In this document: piece after piece, positions 20,191-29,358 of the stretch
Layout of the letters: each line of letters starts with the position of its first letter
Position numbering within the stretch: position 1 is the stretch's first letter
Source: Polaromonas sp.
Lineage (GTDB): Bacteria > Pseudomonadota > Gammaproteobacteria > Burkholderiales > Burkholderiaceae_C
Length of the DNA: 64,000 bases
Direction: 5' to 3'
Assembly (NCBI RefSeq): GCF_012927485.1
Contig: NZ_JABBPC010000009.1
Location: 124,001-188,000, forward strand
Program-made: the position numbers and the translations under genes
The notes under the pieces: generated by a model
The model's input: only the letters and a program-made list of their open reading frames with translations
The model's database searches: none
What the model was told of the DNA's origin: nothing

Positions 20191-20904
20191 ATGAACAGTC
20201 CGACGCAAGCGCCCGAACTCCGTGAAGTTCGCATTCCTTGTGGCAACACTTGGCTCTACGGCGACTTGGCGGTGCCTGTTAACTTCAGCGGCCTAGTGCT
20301 GTTTGCCCATGGCAGTGGAAGTGGTCGGCACAGCGCTCGCAATCGGCAGGTTGCTCAAACGCTACAACGAGCCGGCCTGGCCACTCTGCTATTTGACTTG
20401 CTCACGGCGCAGGAAGAAGAGGTCGATTCACACACTCGGGAACACCGCTTCGACATCGCCCTCCTGACGCGGCGCATGCAGGATGCGACGGTTTGGGCGA
20501 TGGCTCAGCCGGGCTTGCAACATACGCCGATCGGCTACTTCGGCGCCAGCACCGGCAGCGCAGCGGCGATCATCGCTGCGGCCCGGCTGGGCCATAGCAT
20601 CAGCGCCATAGTGTCGCGCGGCGGCCGCCCGGACTTGGTTGGGCCGGTGGCGCTTGCAGCGGTCACCGCGCCCACCTTGCTTCTGGTGGGCGGTGCGGAC
20701 CCCGAGGTGATTGCATTCAACCAGCGCGCCCTGCAGCATTTGCAAAGCATCAAGCGTCTGGACATCATTCCCGGCGCCACGCATCTGTTCGAGGAACGTG
20801 GCGCGCTGGAACAGGTCGCCGGGCTGGCGGCCTCTTGGTTTACCACCCACTTCGCGCACAAGGAGAACCCGGAGCGCAGGGAACACACGGAGCACTCCTC
20901 ATAA
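20191..20904 (+). CDS. Dienelactone hydrolase-family alpha/beta hydrolase
   Basis: 237 residues. LVLFAHGSGSGRHSARNRQVAQTL matches the DLH-like group. A nucleophile region GYFGASTGSAAA has serine at GAST(G)S, LLLVGGADPEVI carries the likely acid, and GATHLFEERGALE carries the histidine. The last base of its TAA is the first base of the next gene's ATG, so it is coupled to the phosphoribosyltransferase-esterase fusion. Substrate unknown; such pairs are often found in stress-associated clusters. Confidence 0.85.
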   Translation: MNSPTQAPELREVRIPCGNTWLYGDLAVPVNFSGLVLFAHGSGSGRHSARNRQVAQTLQRAGLATLLFDLLTAQEEEVDSHTREHRFDIALLTRRMQDATVWAMAQPGLQHTPIGYFGASTGSAAAIIAAARLGHSISAIVSRGGRPDLVGPVALAAVTAPTLLLVGGADPEVIAFNQRALQHLQSIKRLDIIPGATHLFEERGALEQVAGLAASWFTTHFAHKENPERREHTEHSS

Positions 20905-22925
20905 TGGATCTGCCGCTTCCTTTTGAAGACCGATACCAAGCCGGGCGCGTGCTGGCCACAAAGCTGAAACACTACCGGGGTCGCCCCAACCTGCTTGTTC
21001 TCGCCTTGCCGCGAGGCGGCGTAGCCGTCGGCTATGAGGTGGCGCGTGCGCTAGAAGCCCCGCTAGACGTTTTTGTGGTGCGCAAGCTCGGCCTTCCCGG
21101 CAATGAGGAATACGCCATGGGCGCGATCGCTAGCGGCGGCGTACGCGTGATGAATTCCCTGCCCGGCATTACCGTCGCTCCCGAAGTAGTGGCGACGGTT
21201 GTGGCGCGTGAGCAGGCCGAACTGATCCGGCGCGAGCTACTCTATCGCGGTCAGCGCGCAGCCATCCCCCTTAGCGGCCGCACGGTGATTGTGGTGGATG
21301 ACGGACTTGCAACCGGCGCCACCATGCGCGCAGCGGTGTTGGCTATTCGCCAGCAACACCCGGCGCACTTGGTGGTGGCTGTGCCGGTGGGCGCCGAAGA
21401 CACCTGCCAGTCGCTGCGGAACGACGGGGCGGAAGTGGTTTGTGCGGCGACGCCGGAGCCCTTTCGTTCGGTCGGCTTGTGGTACGAAAAATTCCCACAG
21501 GCCAGCGACGACGAGGTAAGCAGGTTGCTGGAAAAGGCCCGCCGCGAGCATGCGCTGTTGGTCGAGTCCAAACCCGTTCCAACGCATCATGCCGAAGTTC
21601 AAAGTACTCTCGTGGAAGGCATGCAGCGGCATCTGCAACCCCTCCTCGGGAACGCAGATGACTACGACAAACTGCTGCAACTGATCGGTCCTGCACGTTT
21701 TGCGCTGCTTGGGGAGGCCTCGCATGGCACGCACGAGTTTTACCGCGAGCGCGCCGCCATCACCCGGCGTCTGATCACTGAAAAAGGTTTCACTGCAATC
21801 GCCGTAGAAGCCGACTGGCCAGATGCCTGGCGCGTTAACCGCTACGTGCGCGGCTTGCCGGGCGACGCCGATGCTGTCGCAGCGCTATCGGGCTTCCAGC
21901 GCTTCCCGGCCTGGATGTGGCGTAACACCGAGGTGCGTGACTTCGTCGAATGGCTACGCGATTACAACATTGGCCGTAGCTCAGTTCACCAAGTTGGTTT
22001 TTATGGCATTGATCTGTATAGCCTGTTCACCTCGATGCAGGAGGTGTTGGCCTACCTCGACCGTACCGATTCCGAAGCCGCAAGCCGTGCCCGGTATCGG
22101 TACGCCTGTTTCGACCATTCTGCGGAAGACAGCCAGGCTTATGGTTATGCCGCCAACTTCGGACTCGCACCGAGTTGTGAGAACGAAGTGGTGCAGCAGT
22201 TGCGCGAGATGATCCGCCGCGCTGGCGAAAATCCAACTACCCCAGGACTGGAACGCGACGAGGCCTTTTACGCCCAACAGAACTCGCGTCTGGTGCGCAA
22301 CGCCGAAGAGTATTACCGCACCATGTTTCATGCCCGCGTGTCGTCATGGAACCTGCGTGACAGCCACATGGTGGAAACGCTGCAGGCCTTGGACCGCCAC
22401 TTGGGCGAAGGCCGCGCGTCACCCCGTATCGCCGTGTGGGCGCACAACTCGCATTTGGGCAATGCCGCAGCCACCGAGATGGGTGAGAGGGGCGAATGGA
22501 ATGTGGGCCAGCTCATGCGCGACCGTTACGCCGGCGACGCCGTGCTGGTGGGCTTCAGCACGCACCATGGCTGGGTCACGGCAGCGGCCGACTGGAATAA
22601 GCCGGCACAGCGCAAACGGGTGCAGGATGCCCTTCCCGGAAGCTGGGAGGACATATTTCACCAGACCGGTAGCAGCCGCTTTTTGCTGAATTTGCGCGAC
22701 GACGTGGCGTTGAGAACATTGGTGGCGGCGCATCGGCTGCAGCGCGCCATTGGTGTTATTTATCGGCCTGAAACCGAGCGCCAAAGCCACTACTTCCATA
22801 CCCACCTGGCCGAACAGTTCGACGCGTTGATCCACATCGACGAAACCACCGCTTTGGAGCCGCTGGACAAGGGAGCCGTATGGAATACCGGCGAGGCACC
22901 GGAAACATTTCCGTCAGGCATCTAG
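20904..22925 (+). CDS. Phosphoribosyltransferase / erythromycin esterase-like fusion protein
   Basis: 673 residues with two enzyme-like modules. Residues about 1-215 form a type I phosphoribosyltransferase fold with ALPRGGVAVGYEVA and the PRPP loop VIVVDDGLATGAT (129-141). Residues about 235-660 form an erythromycin-esterase (EreB-like) domain with LLGEASHGTHEFYRER (His about 274), AIAVEADWPDAWRVN (Glu about 302) and VWAHNSHLGNA. The start at 20904 overlaps the upstream stop (TAATG). Family homologues of the esterase module need not act on macrolides. The fusion is seen in other proteobacteria (from memory); its function is unsettled. Confidence 0.88.
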   Translation: MDLPLPFEDRYQAGRVLATKLKHYRGRPNLLVLALPRGGVAVGYEVARALEAPLDVFVVRKLGLPGNEEYAMGAIASGGVRVMNSLPGITVAPEVVATVVAREQAELIRRELLYRGQRAAIPLSGRTVIVVDDGLATGATMRAAVLAIRQQHPAHLVVAVPVGAEDTCQSLRNDGAEVVCAATPEPFRSVGLWYEKFPQASDDEVSRLLEKARREHALLVESKPVPTHHAEVQSTLVEGMQRHLQPLLGNADDYDKLLQLIGPARFALLGEASHGTHEFYRERAAITRRLITEKGFTAIAVEADWPDAWRVNRYVRGLPGDADAVAALSGFQRFPAWMWRNTEVRDFVEWLRDYNIGRSSVHQVGFYGIDLYSLFTSMQEVLAYLDRTDSEAASRARYRYACFDHSAEDSQAYGYAANFGLAPSCENEVVQQLREMIRRAGENPTTPGLERDEAFYAQQNSRLVRNAEEYYRTMFHARVSSWNLRDSHMVETLQALDRHLGEGRASPRIAVWAHNSHLGNAAATEMGERGEWNVGQLMRDRYAGDAVLVGFSTHHGWVTAAADWNKPAQRKRVQDALPGSWEDIFHQTGSSRFLLNLRDDVALRTLVAAHRLQRAIGVIYRPETERQSHYFHTHLAEQFDALIHIDETTALEPLDKGAVWNTGEAPETFPSGI

Positions 22926-22956
22926 CTTTAAGTTTCGGACCCGCATATTAAAGAGC

Positions 22957-25900
22957 CTAGTGAAAATCGCGACTTGATGTACCCAACCGCCCGAGCAGTG
23001 GCGTCAGGTCTTCCAGCCGGTGCGCCACCAGGTTGCGGACCGCGCCGTAACCCTTTCTGTCGCCTTCCTTGCCTTCGGTGTTGCCACTTTCCTCACTGCG
23101 CTGCCAGACACCATAGACTGCCAGTAGCCGGGCGTGAAGCACTTCGGTCCGCTGCGTCTCGCGCAGTGACTTCCACACAATCACATTGACCGGGCCCGTT
23201 TCGTCTTCCAGCGTGATAAAGATAGTGCCTTTGGCCGTTTGCGGTTGCTGGCGCACCGTGACAATGCCACAAGCCGCCACCTCACTCCCACCAGGCAGCG
23301 CATTCAACTGATGGGCGCTAAGCAGCCCCTTTCGAATCAGCCGCGGCCTCAACAAAGCCAGCGGATGGCGACGCAGCGTCAATCCGGTGGTTTGGTAATC
23401 AAACAGAATGTTTTCGCCCTCAGGCGTTTCGGGTAAGTTCAGCACGACTTCATGCGTGGGTACGGCTTTTAAAAGCAGCGGTGCCGGCTTAATGGCAGCG
23501 GCCTGCCAGACCTGCTGGCGCCTATGACCCGCCAGCACTAGCAGCGCATCGGCTGCGGCCAAAGCATTGATGTCCAACGTGCCCAGCTGCGCGCGCAAAG
23601 CCAGATCTTCAGTGCTGGTGAAAGTAACTTGCGCCCGCGCGGCAACAAGACGTTGGGCGCCGTTTTCAGACAGGCTCGCCACCAGGCGCAGACCCAGTCG
23701 GACTGCGAGCTGCTCGGGCCTAATGCCGGGATAACCGGCATTAGGCGACAACATGACTGGTTGCTCGCCAGACTCCCCCGCAGGCTCCAGCGTGCAATCC
23801 CATTCACTCTGGGTCACATCCACAGGACGCACTTCCACACCATGTCTGCGGGCATCTTGCACCAGTTGCGAAGGCGCATAAAACCCCATCGGCTGGGAAT
23901 TGAGCATAGCGGCCAGAAAGCAGGCTGGCTCATGGCATTTAAGCCAGCAGCTGACGTAAACCAATTTGGCAAAACTGGCCGCGTGACTTTCTGGAAATCC
24001 GTATTCACCAAACCCCTTGATCTGCTTGAAGATGTTTTCGGAAAATTCGGTGTCATACCCTCGCTCGGTCATCGTGCCCACCAATCGGTCATGAAAGCGG
24101 TCCACTCCACCTTTGCGTTTCCAGGCGGCCATGGAGCGGCGAAGGTCATCGGCTTCATCGGCAGAAAACTTCGCGGCAATCATGGCAATTTGCATGACTT
24201 GCTCTTGAAAAATAGGAACGCCCAGCGTGCGTCCCAAGGCATCGCGCAATTCTTCATTAGGGTAAGTCTCTTCTTCCGGGTGCTCGCGTCGCCGCAAATA
24301 CGGGTGCACCATACCACCCTGAATCGGGCCCGGCCTCACAATGGCGACCTCTACCACCAAGTCGTAAAAGCAGCGTGGTTTGAGACGCGGCAACATGGAC
24401 ATCTGCGCCCGGCTTTCAATCTGGAAAACGCCAACCGTGTCGGCCTCGCAAATCATGTCGTAGGTCTGTACGTCACCCGATTCAATTTGATGCATTTCCA
24501 GCGGATTGCCCCGCGTGCAGCCGACCAAATCAAGACAACGCCGAATAGCCGACAGCATGCCTAGCGCCAGTACATCCACTTTAAGCAGGCCCATCGCATC
24601 AAGATCGTCTTTGTCCCACTGAATAATGCGGCGCGCCTCCATGGCGGCCGGTTGAATTGGCACCAGTCGGGTCAGCTTGCCCTGCGTCAGCACAAAGCCG
24701 CCGACATGTTGACCCAGGTGTCTCGGAAAACCGATCAATTGGGTTGCCAAATCCAACCACTGCAGAAGCGGCCCCATTTCGGTCAGAAGGCCGGCCTCTT
24801 GCAGTTTTTTTTCTAGCACGTCGCGGCCGTCAAACCAGAAATTCTCTTTGGCAAACTGCTCAATTAACCAGGGCTCCACGGCCAGCGCTTTGCCTACATC
24901 GCGCAAGGCGCTGCGCGGCCGGTAGCAGGTGACCGTCGCAGCAATGGCGGCGCGATCATGACCGTATTTTTGATAGATGTACTGAATGACTTCTTCGCGC
25001 CTCTGGTGCTCAAAATCCACGTCAATATCAGGCGGTTCTTTGCGCTCGCGGCTCATAAAACGCTCAAATAACAGATCACTTTCAGCCGGGTTGACTGCCG
25101 TGACACCAAGGCAAAAACACACTGCGGAATTAGCAGCCGAGCCACGCCCCTGGCAAAGAATTTTCTGTGAATTGGCAAAACGCACGATGTCATGGACCGT
25201 GATAAAGAACATTTCGTATTGCAGTTCTTCAATCAGGGCGAGTTCGTAGTTGAGCTGGCGCTGGATTTTTTCAGGCGCACCGTTGGGGTAACGGGTGAGT
25301 GCGCCCTCTGCGGTCAGCCTGCGAAGACATTGCGCCGGTGTTTCGGCAGCAGGAACCATATCCTGCTGTGGGTAACGATACAAATCACGAATCTCGTCCA
25401 GACTAAAAAGACAGTGCGCAGCGACTTCCAGAGTGTTTTGCAACAGTTCCGCCGGGTAAATATCGGCCAATCGCATACGGGGCCGTAAATGAGCCTCGGC
25501 ATTCATCTGCAAAGCAAAGCCGCATTCATGCACGGTCCGGCCAAGCCGGATGGCGGTCATCACATCGTGCAAGGGCTTGCGGGACCGCACATGCATCAGC
25601 ACATTGCCTGCGGCCACCAGCCGGATGCCAGTGCGCAAGGCCACAGCCTGCAACTGCTGCAAACGCAGCGCGTCGTCAAGATCCTGCAATAGCTCGACAG
25701 CAAGCCATATTTTTAAACCCAACTGCTCTTTAGCCCAGTCAATACAGGTGCAAAGAGCGTCTATATTGATGGCGTCAGCCAACGGACAAAGCAGGACTTC
25801 ACAATCAACCAGCAGAGAAAAATCTGTTTCACCCAGCACTACGCGGTAGCTGCCTTTTTCAATCACGTCGCCGGACTGGCGCGCGGCGGTGATGAATTCA

Positions 25901-26187
25901 CAGAGGTTTCCCCAGCCCGAAGCGTTATGAGGCAACACAACCATCCGGAAGAAAGGGGCCGCCTGCACCAGAAACTCAGCGCCCGGCAACAGCTTGAGCC
26001 CGTGCTTTTTCGCCGCCACATGCGCTCGCACCACGCCCGCGACCGAGCATTCGTCGGTAATGGCCATCGCCCGGTAGCCCAAAGCGCAGGCGCGCTCGAC
26101 CAGCTCTTCGGCATGCGAAGCGCCGCGCTGAAAACTAAAGTTGCTGAGCGCATGCAGTTCGGCGTAGTCGGGAAGCTGGTTGGCCAT
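22957..26187 (-). CDS. dnaE2: Error-prone DNA polymerase III alpha subunit ImuC/DnaE2
   Basis: C-family polymerase of the SOS mutasome, about 1076 residues. An N-terminal PHP domain (YAELHALSNFSFQRGASHAEELV, AITDECSVAGVVRAH), polymerase palm motifs (QGRGSAANSAVCFCLG; PPDIDVDFEHQRREEVI), a helix-hairpin-helix zone and a C-terminal OB fold (AACGIVTVRQQPQTAKGT, FITLEDETGPVNVIVW) are visible. It lacks the tail that binds the replicative tau and clamp in DnaE. The ATG at 26187 has a GAGG site and follows the imuB stop by 10 bp. Third gene of imuA-imuB-dnaE2. Confidence 0.95.
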   Translation of the reverse strand: MANQLPDYAELHALSNFSFQRGASHAEELVERACALGYRAMAITDECSVAGVVRAHVAAKKHGLKLLPGAEFLVQAAPFFRMVVLPHNASGWGNLCEFITAARQSGDVIEKGSYRVVLGETDFSLLVDCEVLLCPLADAINIDALCTCIDWAKEQLGLKIWLAVELLQDLDDALRLQQLQAVALRTGIRLVAAGNVLMHVRSRKPLHDVMTAIRLGRTVHECGFALQMNAEAHLRPRMRLADIYPAELLQNTLEVAAHCLFSLDEIRDLYRYPQQDMVPAAETPAQCLRRLTAEGALTRYPNGAPEKIQRQLNYELALIEELQYEMFFITVHDIVRFANSQKILCQGRGSAANSAVCFCLGVTAVNPAESDLLFERFMSRERKEPPDIDVDFEHQRREEVIQYIYQKYGHDRAAIAATVTCYRPRSALRDVGKALAVEPWLIEQFAKENFWFDGRDVLEKKLQEAGLLTEMGPLLQWLDLATQLIGFPRHLGQHVGGFVLTQGKLTRLVPIQPAAMEARRIIQWDKDDLDAMGLLKVDVLALGMLSAIRRCLDLVGCTRGNPLEMHQIESGDVQTYDMICEADTVGVFQIESRAQMSMLPRLKPRCFYDLVVEVAIVRPGPIQGGMVHPYLRRREHPEEETYPNEELRDALGRTLGVPIFQEQVMQIAMIAAKFSADEADDLRRSMAAWKRKGGVDRFHDRLVGTMTERGYDTEFSENIFKQIKGFGEYGFPESHAASFAKLVYVSCWLKCHEPACFLAAMLNSQPMGFYAPSQLVQDARRHGVEVRPVDVTQSEWDCTLEPAGESGEQPVMLSPNAGYPGIRPEQLAVRLGLRLVASLSENGAQRLVAARAQVTFTSTEDLALRAQLGTLDINALAAADALLVLAGHRRQQVWQAAAIKPAPLLLKAVPTHEVVLNLPETPEGENILFDYQTTGLTLRRHPLALLRPRLIRKGLLSAHQLNALPGGSEVAACGIVTVRQQPQTAKGTIFITLEDETGPVNVIVWKSLRETQRTEVLHARLLAVYGVWQRSEESGNTEGKEGDRKGYGAVRNLVAHRLEDLTPLLGRLGTSSRDFH

Positions 26188-26197
26188 CCTCAAACCC

Positions 26198-27622
26198 TCA
26201 GGCAAAAAACCCGTGCAAGTACCACGCGCAGGGCGGCTCAAATACCACTTGCGGCGGCGTCACAGGCAAACGCTCCCTGTAAATCCACAGCAGGCCGGCC
26301 TGCAAACTGCGGTAGATGAAATAGTCCCGAATTGCCGGAGGCTTTCCGCGTGCGCGCTCGCCGAGCCTATCGCCTGCCATTAGCCAGCCGGTCGCTTCCA
26401 GCCGCTGCGGCCCTGCCAGCCGCACTAGCTGACCCTGATACACCGGGCTCTCTCCATGCACCGCCAACTTCAGCGGCTCGGGCAACAGCCAGGTCGGGTA
26501 GAGAGCTTCATTTTTTTCGTCTTTATTGAGGTCATTAAGTTTTCTGGTCTTTTCATGCCGGTTCCCTGCAGCTATTGATTTATTAGCGATTTGGGGACTG
26601 ATCCAGCGCTGCATCTGCTCAGGTCGGTGGTCTGCACAGGGCTGCCAAACTTGCACATGTGCCTCGCCCAAGCGCGCGCTCAAACGTTCGACCAGCTCCA
26701 GGGCACTGTCGCCTTGTTTGCGGGCCTCCATCAGCAGGCTGTTCGTAAAGGCCGCTGAATCCAGCAGTCTTTCGGTTTCTAAAGACTGCATGCTTAAAGC
26801 ATGCACAGGTGCTGGCAAACGTTGCTGCGCCAGATGTTCGGCGATGAGGCGTCCGACATGACGCAAATCCTGTGCGGGCTGGGCTGTGCGAATGACCAGC
26901 TCGCCGGTGGCAGGCACATCACGGCGCTTGTCCAGATACCAGATGAGCTTCAAGGCGCAGAGTCCACTTTGACGACCCAGCAGCCAAGCCTGCAAATGCA
27001 CCAGCAAGCCCTCAACACCAGCCATCAGTGCGGGCGCATGGATCAAAAGCGCGTCCAGTTCCAGTTTTTCATCGAAATGCTCAGGCAGAACGCGCCATTC
27101 GTAGCTATCAGGCACATGGCCCCGGGCACGGTCCAGCGCCTGTAGCAGCGGCGCACCAAAGCGTCGGGCGACGCCACTGCGCGGCAGGCGCAGCAAATCA
27201 TCCCAGGTGCGGCAGCCCACCCGCTCCAACACGCCCAAGTGTGGCCGGGCTGCTGTCAGGGTATGCATGGGCAGCTCGGCCACCCGTTTACACACCGCCT
27301 CTGGCTGGTGACTGAACTGTCGCAAACGCCCAAGCGCTATTAGAGATGTAGCGCCTTGTGCACGTTTTATAGAAGCTGAAACTTTATTTTTTTCAAAAAA
27401 CTGGCTCGCTTTCTGTTCCAGCTGCAACGCGAGCCGGGCCAGTCCGCCAAAGAGGCGCAGGCTGCCGGCCACTTCCATCAGAACAGCCTCGTCCACCAAC
27501 GCGACGCGCGGCGTAAAGCTCAGCGCGAGACAGGACAAGGACAGTTGCGCGGTGACTTCGTCCATCACGGACACGGTGCCAGGCTCAGTGCGGATGCAGG
27601 CTTGAAGTGCGATCCAGCGCAT
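26198..27622 (-). CDS. imuB: Y-family polymerase-like mutasome protein ImuB
   Basis: 474 residues. In known systems ImuB lacks polymerase activity and tethers ImuA and DnaE2 to the beta clamp. MRWIALQACIRTE, TPRVALVDEAVLMEVAGSLRLFGG and the HhH stretch LGVLERVGCRTWDDLLRLPRSGVARRFG are typical. Its start lies inside imuA (38-bp overlap). Two A/T- and K/N-rich stretches (about residues 72-95 and 345-375; DNA about 27340-27410 and 26500-26600) break the otherwise GC-rich gene and look like insertions in linkers. Confidence 0.92.
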   Translation of the reverse strand: MRWIALQACIRTEPGTVSVMDEVTAQLSLSCLALSFTPRVALVDEAVLMEVAGSLRLFGGLARLALQLEQKASQFFEKNKVSASIKRAQGATSLIALGRLRQFSHQPEAVCKRVAELPMHTLTAARPHLGVLERVGCRTWDDLLRLPRSGVARRFGAPLLQALDRARGHVPDSYEWRVLPEHFDEKLELDALLIHAPALMAGVEGLLVHLQAWLLGRQSGLCALKLIWYLDKRRDVPATGELVIRTAQPAQDLRHVGRLIAEHLAQQRLPAPVHALSMQSLETERLLDSAAFTNSLLMEARKQGDSALELVERLSARLGEAHVQVWQPCADHRPEQMQRWISPQIANKSIAAGNRHEKTRKLNDLNKDEKNEALYPTWLLPEPLKLAVHGESPVYQGQLVRLAGPQRLEATGWLMAGDRLGERARGKPPAIRDYFIYRSLQAGLLWIYRERLPVTPPQVVFEPPCAWYLHGFFA

Positions 27623-28376
27623 CGAGTGGCCTCCGAGATGAAATAGAAGGGACAGAAGGTACCTGCAAGGGCGTGACGTCTTCCCGCCGACGGCGCACGC
27701 GCTCCCGACTGGCCGCCAGTAGCGCCGTCAAGCGGACGGGCCGGGTAGCCAACAGCACGGGCGACGCCAGCGGCGGTCCACGGCGTTTAAGTACGTGCAC
27801 CAACAGATTGCCCTCTTCACGCACAGTGCCTTCCAGCAGCAAACGCAGCGTTGCCGACGATGACTCGTGCTGCGCTCTGAGGGGACGAAACACAAACAGC
27901 AGTTTGTTGTGCGCATGGGCGGCGATCTGCAAGCGACGCAAATGGGCGTTACGGGTTTCGGGCAACCACGCCAGCACGCTGGAGACGTCGGCACACTGCA
28001 AGGCCTCGCGCGTGGCCCAGAGCAACGCAGACCCTTGAGCGCGCACGCACAGCAGGCGCTTCATATTGAGCTGGCGCGCACCCAGCGCCGGGCCGAAAGG
28101 CAAGTACGGCGCACCCACCAGAACCATGAACTGGCCCGGGGAGGCAAGCTGCAGGGCAGCCAGCGAAGGGGTTAGCAAGCCCCACTCATGCAAACCCGCC
28201 TGTGGCTGTAACAACTCAATCAGCGCGCCTTGCGGCCACCCGCCGCCAGGCAGTACGCGGTTAAGTCCTGCGTAACCGGTATCTACTGTGCTTAAGCTCG
28301 CGCTGCCCAACTCACCGGCACGCCACACATGGGAAAGGCCCGGCAAGGCACGATCTGCAGAAATTAGGGGCAGCAT
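27585..28376 (-). CDS. imuA: Translesion-synthesis protein ImuA (RecA-like)
   Basis: 263 residues, first gene of the mutasome operon. It resembles a degraded RecA/SulA fold: VDTGYAGLNRVLPGGGWPQGALIEL, LAALQLASPGQFMVLVGAPYLPFGPAL, and the C-terminal RPVRLTALLAASRERVRRRR rich in arginine. A perfect SOS-type palindrome lies 27 bp upstream of the start codon, so the operon should be LexA-repressed and induced by DNA damage. Confidence 0.9.
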   Translation of the reverse strand: MLPLISADRALPGLSHVWRAGELGSASLSTVDTGYAGLNRVLPGGGWPQGALIELLQPQAGLHEWGLLTPSLAALQLASPGQFMVLVGAPYLPFGPALGARQLNMKRLLCVRAQGSALLWATREALQCADVSSVLAWLPETRNAHLRRLQIAAHAHNKLLFVFRPLRAQHESSSATLRLLLEGTVREEGNLLVHVLKRRGPPLASPVLLATRPVRLTALLAASRERVRRRREDVTPLQVPSVPSISSRRPLDALDRTSSLHPH

Positions 28377-28402
28377 GGGATGGACTTGATCAGATCAATA
28401 AA

Positions 28403-28418
28403 CTGTATAAACGTACAG
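28403..28418 (-). promoter_or_regulatory. LexA (SOS) box upstream of imuA
   Basis: CTGT (28403-28406), 8 bp, ACAG (28415-28418): a perfect match to the CTGT-N8-ACAG LexA palindrome of gamma- and betaproteobacteria, 27 bp before the imuA ATG. Confidence 0.88.
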
Positions 28419-28568
28419 TATATGACCTGATTTCAAAAGCTGCGTAATATCCCGCCGCAAGCGCATGGACTTTGCCAAGGGGACGGCCAGCCGTGAAGGC
28501 TGGGTAGCGCGCATGCTGCATTGGATAAGCCATCCCGCGTGTTCTCATAGCCTGATTTATTTTGTAGC

Positions 28569-28606
28569 TCCTAACGATGTTAGGATTAGCACCTAACGCT
28601 GTTAGG
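28569..28606 (+). promoter_or_regulatory. Two phased palindromes, probable TetR-family operators
   Basis: Palindrome 1 is TCCTAAC-gat-GTTAGGA (28569-28585) and palindrome 2 is CCTAAC-gct-GTTAGG (28592-28606). Their centres are 22 bp apart, two helical turns, and the second ends 6 bp before the tetR-type start. This fits autoregulation by the adjacent repressor (inference). Confidence 0.75.
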
Positions 28607-28612
28607 AGTTTT

Positions 28613-29182
28613 ATGAGCACACGCGACGATCTGGTGCAGACGTGTACGCAAATGATTGCGGAAAACGGATTAGCGGCTTTCTCGCTCCGCAAGGTGGCAG
28701 ACCGAGTGGGCATCAAGGCACCCTCCATTTACGAGCACTTTGAAAGCAAAGAAGCGCTTCTGGGTGAAGCACGCCGTGCTGCTACGGTGGCATTGAATGC
28801 ATCCATGGTGGCTCACTGCAAGGGGCTCGACCCCCGACAGCGTTTGCTCACAACGGCAATGGGTTATCTGCAGTTTGCACAAGAGCAACCCTCCTTATTC
28901 GCGCTGCTTTTTATGGAAACACCGTCAAAGCGCCGCAGCTTGGCGGAGTTGCCCGAGCAGAACTCGCCTTACGCTTTTCTGTTAGCGCGCGTCAACGATT
29001 TTCTTGTGACGATGCACTCCGAGGGCGAGGTCCTGAGTTTTGGTATTTGGTCACTGGTCCACGGTGCGGCGGTGCTGCGGCATACCCATTTGAAAGAGTT
29101 TTCAGCGCCGGTTCTCACCAGCACCCGGAAAAACCTGGAAGCGCTGCTGGATGGTTGGAAAACTCAACCCGCGCAGGTTTAA
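28613..29182 (+). CDS. TetR/AcrR-family transcriptional regulator
   Basis: 189 residues. The N-terminal helix-turn-helix reads QTCTQMIAENGLAAFSLRKVADRVGIKAPSIYEHFESKEAL, the textbook TetR pattern. The C-terminal half is a WHG-type ligand domain (LLTTAMGYLQFAQEQPSLFALLF, WSLVHGAAVL). The ATG at 28613 is preceded by TTAGGAG, which is also the right arm of the second palindrome. The ligand is unknown. Likely target: its own gene, and possibly the hydrolase at 29359. Confidence 0.88.
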   Translation: MSTRDDLVQTCTQMIAENGLAAFSLRKVADRVGIKAPSIYEHFESKEALLGEARRAATVALNASMVAHCKGLDPRQRLLTTAMGYLQFAQEQPSLFALLFMETPSKRRSLAELPEQNSPYAFLLARVNDFLVTMHSEGEVLSFGIWSLVHGAAVLRHTHLKEFSAPVLTSTRKNLEALLDGWKTQPAQV

Positions 29183-29358
29183 CAACCGCGCACGCTGACC
29201 TCACATCATGGACTTCAATATGACATCGGCCATCCTCGCGTCGGAAAGCCGTATCGAACGCGTGATCGTGACCTCCCATCGCCTTGCTTGGTTCGGTTTG
29301 CTTTCTCGTCGTTGCAGTCGCTGGTCGCGCTTGAAACCGGCCCGGTGAATTATCTGAA

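Noticed and set aside
23629-24564. 311-residue plus-strand frame opposite dnaE2
   Set aside because: Shadow of the dnaE2 polymerase domain.
29209-29346. 45-codon frame between tetR and the S33 hydrolase
   Set aside because: No ribosome-binding site, no family resemblance, and arginine/serine-rich end typical of random GC-rich frames.
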